This document shows positions 57,757 to 64,000 of a DNA stretch of 64,000 nucleotides, piece by piece. Source of the stretch: Acinetobacter kookii (GTDB taxonomy: Bacteria > Pseudomonadota > Gammaproteobacteria > Pseudomonadales > Moraxellaceae); the NCBI RefSeq assembly GCF_900096895.1, contig NZ_FMYO01000001.1:682001-746000 (forward strand), written 5' to 3'. The position numbers and the translations under genes are program-made. The notes under the pieces are model-generated. The model had not been told where the DNA came from. It did not search any database and saw only the letters and a program-made list of their open reading frames with translations. The stretch's first letter is position 1. Every line of letters begins with the position of its first letter.

Positions 57757-57893
57757 CTTTTATAATCCCTTATTTTTCTAGTGGTTATTTTGAATAATTT
57801 TAAACCATTCAATCATCACTGATCTAGCCTATTTTGTATAGCTGTTTATTTAATTTAATTTTTAATAGGCTGTCATTGACCATCTATACCACA

Positions 57894-58169
57894 CTATTCC
57901 GCATAGATGCCAGAGTGAACCGTCGTTTTCTCGCCACAGGAAATACGGAGAAAATGCCTCCGATATTCAATGATGACATCAAACTGTTCGGCCCCATCAT
58001 CCAGCCCTGTCGCGGTCCAGCTCGTGCCTTGCGGAAAATCCTGCAACCAGTCCGCCTTATAAAAGTCAGAAACAGAATCAAAATTGATATATTTTTCCGG
58101 TTCGGCTTGAATTCGGCCCGCCAGTTCATCAAACCTGTGCAGCTGGTATTCAGCAAAGTCGATCAGCAT
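57894..58169 (-). CDS. Small unknown protein cotranscribed with pnuC
   Basis: The 91-residue product is not recognised. It is Trp/Asp/Glu-rich and soluble (for example YKADWLQDF, TSWTATGLDDGAEQFDVIIE). I chose this frame because an AAGGAG lies six bases before the ATG and because it starts 17 bases after the pnuC stop; a long frame on the other strand is its shadow. Linkage suggests a role with nicotinamide riboside/NMN uptake or NAD salvage, which the sequence does not test. Confidence 0.65.
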   Translation of the reverse strand: MLIDFAEYQLHRFDELAGRIQAEPEKYINFDSVSDFYKADWLQDFPQGTSWTATGLDDGAEQFDVIIEYRRHFLRISCGEKTTVHSGIYAE

Positions 58170-58186
58170 CCCTCTCTCCTTGGTGC

Positions 58187-58783
58187 TTAAACCCCTTTAA
58201 ACTGAGTCAAGACCTGTTTCTTTTTCACCTGTTCCCACTGCCACCAGCCAAACGCAGCGAGTCCCACAAAAGCGGCATACAAACCGGCAGTTAAGAACAG
58301 GTCTTTATAAATGAACATGCCGACATAAACAATATCGACAAAAATCCACAGCACCCAGGTCGCAATATGTTTACGACTGGTCCAATAGGTGGCCAACAGA
58401 CTGAATGCAGCCAATTGTGAATCCAGCATGGGCACAGCAGCATCGGTAAAATGCTTCAGCGTTAAACCGAAAATTAAACCGCCAGTTGCGGCCAGCAGCA
58501 TCTGGAAGATCACTGTTTTTGTGGCGATCGGCTCAATCCGAATTTCATGATCTTGCTGCTTGCCTTGCAGCCAGTGATAGAAACCGTAAAAGTTCACCAC
58601 GATGAAAAAGAACTGCAATACGGTTTCGCCATAAAGCTTAAATTTATAAAAAAGATAGGCATACAAGACAAAAGCAACAAAGTTAAACCACCAGCACCAC
58701 ATATTGCGTTTAATGGTGAGTGTCACCCCAATCAGGCTAATAATAACTGCAATAATTTCTAAAGGTGACATGGCAATCATCAA
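58187..58783 (-). CDS. pnuC: Nicotinamide riboside transporter PnuC
   Basis: Imports nicotinamide riboside for NAD synthesis. The 198-residue protein has seven membrane segments and family motifs WCWWFNFVAFVLYAYLFYK (about 30-48), FYGFYHWLQG (about 65-74) and RKHIATWVLWIFVDIVYVGM in part, containing the conserved W..W-N/D helix. The start at 58783 has no strong RBS; the ATG at 58771 is also possible. No NAD riboswitch is visible upstream. Confidence 0.9.
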   Translation of the reverse strand: MMIAMSPLEIIAVIISLIGVTLTIKRNMWCWWFNFVAFVLYAYLFYKFKLYGETVLQFFFIVVNFYGFYHWLQGKQQDHEIRIEPIATKTVIFQMLLAATGGLIFGLTLKHFTDAAVPMLDSQLAAFSLLATYWTSRKHIATWVLWIFVDIVYVGMFIYKDLFLTAGLYAAFVGLAAFGWWQWEQVKKKQVLTQFKGV

Positions 58784-58991
58784 CCAGCTAAAAGGTGTTG
58801 CTATTATGAAAAAAATGGCCTTGAACGCAAGATAAATTATCCCTATTTTTCTAAAGGCTTGCCCATCCCCACGGTACTTTTAGCTTCGCATTGTGCAATT
58901 GCAACAGAATTTAAAAATTAGGCTGCACAGGTTTGACTGTTGTCTCACAAACACTTAAAACTTAGAAAACAGTCTATCTGGAAAAATAAGC

Positions 58992-59777
58992 ATGTCACAA
59001 CAACAAGGAAAAGTCAGCCGGGAAATCCGCGGGTCTCTGTTCCTGGTTGGCCTAGACCGGGCTGCCAAAAGAAATGCCTTTGATAGCCATATGATTCATG
59101 AGCTGTCACTGGCCTTGACTGAATATGAAGATAACCCGGAGTTACGTTGTGCGGTCATTTTTGCCCACGGTGACCATTTTACTGCCGGGCTGGATTTGGT
59201 TGAATTACAACCCAAACTGCAAACAGGCATATTTGATTTTGATCATGCGCAAATTAACCCCTGGGGCACCAGTTCAAGAGCACGAAAAAAACCGGTGATT
59301 GTTGCCGTACAAGGGATTTGTTATACCGCAGGCATAGAGCTGATGCTGAATGCCGATATGACTATTGCGCAGGACAATTGCCAGTTCGCGCAAATGGAAG
59401 TGCAGCGTGGCATTTTACCCTTTGGCGGTGCAACTGTTCGTTTTATACAGGCCGCAGGCTGGTCCAAAGCCATGCGCTATTTACTGACCGGCGATAGTTT
59501 TGATGCAGCAACAGCACTGGATTTAAACCTGATTACTGAAATTACCCCTGAACCGCCACTGCAACGTGCGATTGAACTGGCGGAACATATTGCCCGGGCT
59601 GCTCCGCTGGCAGTTCAGGCAACCCTGGCTTCTGCCAAAGAAGCTGCTGAACAGGGAGCAGAAAATGCGTTTGCCCATTTACCTCAGCATCTGGCTGCAT
59701 TGCTTAAAACCCAGGATGTACAAGAAGGTGTCATGGCGATGCTGCAACGTCGCGCGCCTGAATTTAAAGGTCGATAA
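58992..59777 (+). CDS. Crotonase/enoyl-CoA hydratase family protein
   Basis: The 261-residue protein has the crotonase fold: oxyanion-hole segments IFAHGDHFTAGLDLVEL (about 55-71) and VQGICYTAGIELMLNADM (about 105-122) and the helix ALDLNLITEITP. The second catalytic Glu usual in hydratases is not obvious (ILPFGGATVRF), so it may be an isomerase, hydrolase or inactive member. Conserved in Acinetobacter as a lone gene. Substrate unknown. Confidence 0.88.
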   Translation: MSQQQGKVSREIRGSLFLVGLDRAAKRNAFDSHMIHELSLALTEYEDNPELRCAVIFAHGDHFTAGLDLVELQPKLQTGIFDFDHAQINPWGTSSRARKKPVIVAVQGICYTAGIELMLNADMTIAQDNCQFAQMEVQRGILPFGGATVRFIQAAGWSKAMRYLLTGDSFDAATALDLNLITEITPEPPLQRAIELAEHIARAAPLAVQATLASAKEAAEQGAENAFAHLPQHLAALLKTQDVQEGVMAMLQRRAPEFKGR

Positions 59778-59994
59778 TTCAAGTCGATAATTCAACCGCC
59801 AACAGTCTAAATGCAATAACAACACGAGTTTGCCATGCTACTGCTACACCACAAGCAGAAGTTATGAAGTTATAAAGCAGCGATTTTAGTCTCAGTTCAG
59901 CTGCCTTTTCAGCGATATCAGCAGCAGTATAAAAAGCATATAACGTACTTGAGTTTTCACTCGGGCATACTCAATTCAAGGACAGCCGCTTCAA

Positions 59995-60477
59995 TCAGGC
60001 ACGACTATGCTGTTCCTTGAATTCACATTTATGCTCACAACCGAAACGGTCAATATGGGTATAAAACACCCCATAACGTCCAACATAATATTCTAAGGAC
60101 TGGTCATAAAAGGTCCAGTAAATCGACCATTCACCCAAGTCCAGCTTATGAATCCGGGTTTGGGCTTTGGCAGGCAATTTTCTTAAGATACCTTCTTGCA
60201 GCACAATGGCCTGACTTAAATTACGTTCGGTCAGATGACGTTCAAAAAACATCTGGCAGACATCATCAAACAGCTGTTGTTCATATTCTTCTACTTCATC
60301 GACCCTGGCTTCGGTTTTGGACAGGGGCTGTGCGGAGGTCGCTTCAAATTTGATTAAATCGGCGAGTTGCTTAATTCTGAATTGCTGAGCTTGTTGATTA
60401 ATCTGAATTTTAAAAAATATTTTCCAAAGGACAATCAGTCCAATGAAAAGACATAACCCCAAGAGTATTTTCAGCAT
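59995..60477 (-). CDS. Membrane-anchored protein of unknown function
   Basis: The 160-residue product starts with one membrane helix (about 2-21) followed by an acidic cytoplasmic or periplasmic domain; no family is recognised. The region AQTRIHKLDLGEWSIYWTFYD, in part, is compact and Trp-rich, and the C-terminus is FKEQHSRA. It stands alone, with 217 bases of plain sequence between it and the crotonase gene. Confidence 0.6.
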   Translation of the reverse strand: MLKILLGLCLFIGLIVLWKIFFKIQINQQAQQFRIKQLADLIKFEATSAQPLSKTEARVDEVEEYEQQLFDDVCQMFFERHLTERNLSQAIVLQEGILRKLPAKAQTRIHKLDLGEWSIYWTFYDQSLEYYVGRYGVFYTHIDRFGCEHKCEFKEQHSRA

Positions 60478-60594
60478 AGCGTCACTCTCATGAATAAATA
60501 ATTATTATTTTTATATTATATAAACAATTTGAATAAAAATTATACGATTTTTAAAATTTTATGGTATAAAAAAGAATGCCAAGGAATTTTGCTC

Positions 60595-60735
60595 ATGTTC
60601 CCTCTCTCATCTGCTCCACATACGCTTGTCACTTGCCTCGCTTTGGACCTTCAGGTCAACAAGGCCAGTTCACGACGTGCAGTATTTTTACATGAGGTGC
60701 CTTGGAATCTGTACCCTGATGATGATTTAGAATAA
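60595..60735 (+). CDS. Small 46-residue protein
   Basis: Starts MFPLSSAPHTLVTCLALDLQ and ends VPWNLYPDDDLE. An AAGGA lies nine bases before the ATG and a terminator follows, so it looks like a real small gene. A longer frame from 60529 has no RBS. Function unknown; the length and isolation also allow a regulatory leader peptide. Confidence 0.5.
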   Translation: MFPLSSAPHTLVTCLALDLQVNKASSRRAVFLHEVPWNLYPDDDLE

Positions 60736-60757
60736 ATCACTAATCCCCAAATACCCC

Positions 60758-60786
60758 AAGGTCGCCTCAACAGCGGCCTTTTTTAT
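60758..60786 (+). terminator. Terminator after the 46-residue gene
   Basis: AAGGTCGC pairs with GCGGCCTT (one wobble) across CTCAACA, followed by TTTTATT. Confidence 0.82.
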
Positions 60787-60810
60787 TGCCTAAAAACAAG
60801 GAAAAAGCCA

Positions 60811-61761
60811 ATGAATCATCCGATCAATAAAAATGGATTCCCCTCGCCACTGTCCGAACCGGTTGTAGCCCCTTTTAGCCGAACCTCACGCTTCGCTACA
60901 GCCGGTCAATTTGCTACTGTTGTGCTGATCTGGTCACTGACACCGCTTGCAGCCGTCTGGACAGTACATGAAATTCATTGGGCGTGGGGTTTATTTATCC
61001 GGTTTAGTCTGGCCATTCCTATTGCCCTGGCCTGTCAGGCCTACTTCAAGGTCAAAGTCCCCTTGCACCCGCAAGCCTTGCTAAGTTATGCCGCGGGTGC
61101 ACTCGGCCTGTTTGCCTCCATGGCCTTCTGCTATATGGGCGCGTCCAGGGTGCCTTCCACGGTAATTTCAATCATCTATGGCAGCGCTCCCTTCGTTTCT
61201 GGTTTAGTGGCGATTTATATTTTTCGCAGTGAAAAGTTGAGTGCCTATCAATGGCTGGGCTTGCTATTCGGCATGCTGGGCCTATATTTCGCACTGGGCT
61301 TAAACGCGCCAAACCTGTTATTGGATAGATTTGGCATAGGTTTGGAAATTGTAGCCATGCTTTTGTATGTACTTTCTGCATTTGCTGTGCGCGCGGTTGC
61401 TGCACCTATTCATCCGATCAGTCAGATGACTGGTGCCACCATCATGTCATGGCTGGGTTATTGTAGCTTGCTGCCCTTTTTCTGGTCAGAAATGCCTGAC
61501 CAGCTGCCTTCATTACAAGCCCATATAGCCCTGATTTATAGTGCGGTTTTTTCATCTGTGCTGGCGATGGTTTTTTATTATCAGCTGCTGAATAAGGTCA
61601 ATCCCACTACCCTGATGCTGATTACCATCATGACTCCAGTATTGGCCTCGCTGTGGGGCACATGGCTCAATAACGAAATGCTCAGTTCGCATTTTATCTG
61701 GGGGCTGCTGTTACTGTGTACGGGTTTAGCCTGCTATGCTTTGCGCGTACCGGACAAATAG
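60811..61761 (+). CDS. DMT superfamily transporter (EamA domains)
   Basis: The 316-residue protein has ten membrane segments in two EamA halves (about 30-160 and 170-310), each with the family pattern such as VIISIIYGSAPFVSGLVAIY-type helix 4 (here VISIIYGSAPFVSGLVAIYI in part) and PVLASLWGTWLNNE. Such proteins export or import small metabolites; the substrate is not predictable. The N-terminus has a 30-residue soluble extension (NKNGFPSPLSEP). It follows a terminator, so it has its own promoter. Confidence 0.85.
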   Translation: MNHPINKNGFPSPLSEPVVAPFSRTSRFATAGQFATVVLIWSLTPLAAVWTVHEIHWAWGLFIRFSLAIPIALACQAYFKVKVPLHPQALLSYAAGALGLFASMAFCYMGASRVPSTVISIIYGSAPFVSGLVAIYIFRSEKLSAYQWLGLLFGMLGLYFALGLNAPNLLLDRFGIGLEIVAMLLYVLSAFAVRAVAAPIHPISQMTGATIMSWLGYCSLLPFFWSEMPDQLPSLQAHIALIYSAVFSSVLAMVFYYQLLNKVNPTTLMLITIMTPVLASLWGTWLNNEMLSSHFIWGLLLLCTGLACYALRVPDK

Positions 61762-61781
61762 CCGATAAAAATAAAAACAGA

Positions 61782-61812
61782 AAATCCCGGGCCAGATGCC
61801 GACCCGGGATTT
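61782..61812. terminator. Bidirectional terminator between DMT gene and pgaD
   Basis: A perfect 10-bp stem AAATCCCGGG/CCCGGGATTT with an 11-base loop; on the minus strand TTTTCTGTTTTT follows, closing the pga operon. Confidence 0.8.
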
Positions 61813-61842
61813 GCTTGATTCTGGATACAGATAAAAAATCTT

Positions 61843-62256
61843 TTATTCGATATGAATGATTTTGCCGTGCTCGTCATGATGCACCACACTGACCTTTTGC
61901 TGACGCCCCTGTTCAATTACTTCAACAGCCAAACCAAAATGCTGTCCATAATCGGAAATGTTTTTGGCAGAACTTGTCTGCACTGTTTTTGAAGGTACAA
62001 AATTCGACCATAACCACAAGGCCACAGCACAGGCCAATAACGCACTCACCCCATGTTCAATACCCAAGCCAAAAGCCGAAAAAAGCTGATGAAACAGGTG
62101 TTGCTTTTGCAGGCTGACAATTCCCAGCACAATCAATAACGGTCGCCATAGCAACAGCCACACCGCCCACATCATGGCGGTAGAGGTATGCGATGCATAA
62201 CGCTTATGCCACGGCAAGCAATGACGTAAATCAATAATTAAAGGATTATTTTTCAT
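61843..62256 (-). CDS. pgaD: Poly-beta-1,6-GlcNAc synthesis protein PgaD
   Basis: Small membrane partner of the PgaC synthase; in E. coli the PgaC-PgaD pair is activated by c-di-GMP. The 137-residue protein has two membrane segments (about 24-46 and 65-84) and a C-terminal cytoplasmic tail (SSAKNISDYGQHFGLAVEVI). It overlaps pgaC by 11 bases, indicating translational coupling. Last gene of the operon. Confidence 0.88.
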   Translation of the reverse strand: MKNNPLIIDLRHCLPWHKRYASHTSTAMMWAVWLLLWRPLLIVLGIVSLQKQHLFHQLFSAFGLGIEHGVSALLACAVALWLWSNFVPSKTVQTSSAKNISDYGQHFGLAVEVIEQGRQQKVSVVHHDEHGKIIHIE

Positions 62257-63538
62257 GGATCACTTGCTCATTATTGGAGGTTGAATGACGCATACCCCGG
62301 TCTGGGCTGATCCAGCGTGCGCGCTGGCCGTTGCCGCGCAACAAAACTTTAGGGAAGGCCACAATACTGGCCGTCAGGGTGATCAGCCAGAACACAAAGG
62401 GATACCAGATCATCCAGAAGTAATTTTTGCCCAGCGAGGGTTCATAACGGCTGTCCATCCATTTGCTGATTGCAAACTGCAGCAGGCAGGTCACACCCAA
62501 CAGCATGCCGGTGCCATAAGGTAAAAATGGTGAACTGATACCCGATATGCCCAGTGGAACCACAAAATGGATTAACCAGAGCATGGCCATAAACAGCATC
62601 AAATAAGACCACACCAAGGTCAGAACCAGTTCACACAGCAGCGGCCATAAAAAATTCAGTTTCGGTTGAAACAGCACATCTATATTTTTAAGCAGCACCT
62701 GTGCCCCGCCCATGGCCCAGCGCAAGCGCTGTTTCCACAGGCCCTTAAAGGTTTCCGGCATTAAAATCCAGACCAGGGCATTCGGTTCAAAGTGAATATT
62801 CCAGCCCGCACGTTGCAGCTTCCAGGTAATGTCGATATCTTCAGTCAGCATGTCAGGTGACCAGTAGCCGACTTCATGCACGGCACTTTTACGAAAGGCA
62901 GTAATCACGCCAGAAACGGTAAACAGCCGACCAAAGCTGCGTTGTGCCCGTTTAATCATGCCGACAATGGAAGAAAATTCTCCCACCTGAATACGTCCAA
63001 TCAACGTCGAACGGGTACGAATCCGTGGATTACCGGTGACCGCGGCTACGGTCTTATCTTGCAGAAAATGCCGTAGCATCCAGGTGGCGGCGTGCCGATC
63101 AAGCAAGGCATCACCATCAATGCCGAGCAAATATTCTGCATCGGTGAGCAGGCTTCCCGCCTGTAGTGCCATGGCCTTGCCCTGATTATGCGCCAGATGC
63201 ACCACACGCAATTTTTCGTGCTGATCTGCCAGACGGTTTAACACGGCCGCGGTGTTATCGGAACTGCCATCATTGATTGCAATCACTTCAAAGTTTGGAT
63301 AATCCAGTGCCAGCGCATGACTGAGTGTTTCTTCCGCATTATCCCCTTCGTTAAAACAAGGCACCAGCACTGCCACCTTGGGATATTCAGGTAAAGCTTC
63401 AGGCTGTTGATACGGCGGATCCTGTCGCTCTTTCCAATAGAAAATCAGTGCACCGATCATCCATAAATACGACATGAATAATGGATAATAAAAAACAAAG
63501 TGCAATGCAGAATGCCAAAAATGCTGCAGCGTTGACAT
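62246..63538 (-). CDS. pgaC: Poly-beta-1,6-N-acetylglucosamine synthase PgaC
   Basis: Inner-membrane processive GT2 synthase making the PNAG exopolysaccharide. The 430-residue protein has membrane helices at both ends (about 10-32 and, in the C-terminal part, about 305-400), the nucleotide-sugar motif AINDGSSDN (about 94-102), the DxD equivalent GIDGDALLD (about 136-144), TEDIDITWKLQRAGW (about 231-245) and the QxxRW motif in KQRLRWAMGG. Follows pgaB after 11 bases and overlaps pgaD. In Acinetobacter PNAG supports biofilm formation. Confidence 0.95.
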   Translation of the reverse strand: MSTLQHFWHSALHFVFYYPLFMSYLWMIGALIFYWKERQDPPYQQPEALPEYPKVAVLVPCFNEGDNAEETLSHALALDYPNFEVIAINDGSSDNTAAVLNRLADQHEKLRVVHLAHNQGKAMALQAGSLLTDAEYLLGIDGDALLDRHAATWMLRHFLQDKTVAAVTGNPRIRTRSTLIGRIQVGEFSSIVGMIKRAQRSFGRLFTVSGVITAFRKSAVHEVGYWSPDMLTEDIDITWKLQRAGWNIHFEPNALVWILMPETFKGLWKQRLRWAMGGAQVLLKNIDVLFQPKLNFLWPLLCELVLTLVWSYLMLFMAMLWLIHFVVPLGISGISSPFLPYGTGMLLGVTCLLQFAISKWMDSRYEPSLGKNYFWMIWYPFVFWLITLTASIVAFPKVLLRGNGQRARWISPDRGMRHSTSNNEQVIHEK

Positions 63539-63549
63539 ATGGAATTCCT

Positions 63550-64000
63550 TTAAGGAATAAGTTTGCTGGATTTCATTTCAAAGGCTTTGCGTAACACGCC
63601 TGTATCTGGATAGTCCTGAATCGGATCATCTGGATAATACGCTTCATGCATCACCCCCTGGGTATATAAAGACTCAATGGTTCTGGCCATTTCATCGGAA
63701 GGGACGCGTTGATTGGTTCGCCAGTTCACCGACTGCAATTCAAACACGGTTTTCTTCATGCCATTCGGATATTGCTTCACGCGATTGACAATGTCCCGGT
63801 AAAAAGCATCCTGATCTGTGGCTTGCTCCATATACGGCATCGCCATGATCGCAGTGAAGTCATAACGGTTAATCGACTGTTCCAGGGACTGTGAATACCA
63901 GTTTTCTGCATAGGGTTTCAGGGCAACCTGTGCATACAAGTTGCGTGCAGTCAGCAAGAAGGGATGATACTGACGGACTTCCTGTGCCAGTTGCATGGCA
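63550..64000 (-). CDS. pgaB: Poly-beta-1,6-GlcNAc N-deacetylase PgaB, C-terminal part
   Basis: The reading frame enters from the right edge and covers about 150 residues of the C-terminal domain: TARNLYAQVALKPYAENWYSQ, YDFTAIMAMPYME, VPSDEMARTIESLYTQGVMHEAYYPDD in part. This matches the glycoside hydrolase-like C-terminal domain of PgaB, which binds and cleaves partly deacetylated PNAG before export; the deacetylase domain lies outside the window. Cotranscribed with pgaC and pgaD. Confidence 0.9.
   Translation of the reverse strand, partial: AMQLAQEVRQYHPFLLTARNLYAQVALKPYAENWYSQSLEQSINRYDFTAIMAMPYMEQATDQDAFYRDIVNRVKQYPNGMKKTVFELQSVNWRTNQRVPSDEMARTIESLYTQGVMHEAYYPDDPIQDYPDTGVLRKAFEMKSSKLIP

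Noticed and set aside
57834-58190. A 118-codon plus-strand frame opposite the small pnuC-linked gene
   Set aside because: It has no RBS and overlaps the minus-strand gene, which has a strong RBS and the right spacing after pnuC; it is a shadow frame.
58784-58991. NAD- or preQ1-type riboswitch upstream of pnuC
   Set aside because: The leader has no recognisable aptamer core; only scattered short complementarity is seen.

Overview
The window is a stretch of chromosome from a gammaproteobacterium of the genus Acinetobacter. The evidence is gene content and order: rlmE-ftsH with folP nearby, carA-carB-greA, and above all rubA-rubB-estB-oxyR followed by ppk and mtgA, an arrangement described in Acinetobacter baylyi. 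The moderate-to-low GC content and the A/T-rich intergenic regions also fit. Species cannot be settled from the sequence alone. No rRNA, tRNA, CRISPR array or prophage is visible.

Layout. 1-2.7 kb: small accessory genes and a decayed IS5-family element (1276-2084) placed just upstream of a lipoprotein gene. 2.7-14.0 kb: core housekeeping genes: folP, a GNAT acetyltransferase, ftsH and rlmE on the minus strand, then yhbY, a DOMON-like gene, carAB behind an attenuator-like leader, and greA. 14.0-18.5 kb: a TetR/RidA divergent pair with clear palindromic operators, an acetyltransferase, an A/T-rich KAP-family P-loop NTPase, a universal stress protein and an alkyltransferase-like protein. 18.6-27.8 kb: a Na+/H+ antiporter, a zinc metallopeptidase, a DUF808 protein, trpS, a probable small RNA, lysS, small enzymes and apt. 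28.3-31.7 kb: the alkane-oxidation electron-transfer operon rubA-rubB-estB-oxyR. 31.7-33.1 kb: a gene-poor stretch with two tandem minus-strand units that look like small RNA genes, an atypical response regulator and a long nested hairpin. 33.1-45.3 kb: ppk, mtgA, two rhomboid proteases, an FtsX-like ABC exporter divergent from tesA, a beta carbonic anhydrase, a lipase and nfuA. 45.5-53.0 kb: an unrecognised 516-residue protein, a PiT phosphate transporter and metH. 53.0-54.8 kb: a small accessory island in which a TIGR02391/HEPN-like gene and a DUF559 endonuclease gene lie between three copies of a palindromic repeat, with a possible remnant of a thiamine-diphosphate enzyme gene beside it. 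54.8-64.0 kb: a diguanylate cyclase, a second-type peptide deformylase, pnuC with a small partner gene, a crotonase, a DMT transporter, and the end of the pgaBCD exopolysaccharide operon, which runs off the right edge.

How the parts connect. rubA and rubB carry electrons from NAD(P)H to an alkane hydroxylase encoded elsewhere; estB and the peroxide sensor oxyR share the operon. The diguanylate cyclase and the pga genes could both serve biofilm formation, but nothing in the sequence ties them directly. carAB, pnuC, apt, folP and metH cover pyrimidine, NAD, purine and one-carbon metabolism. The least explained parts are the tandem small-RNA-like units at 31.77-32.16 kb and the repeat-bounded island at 53.07-54.68 kb.
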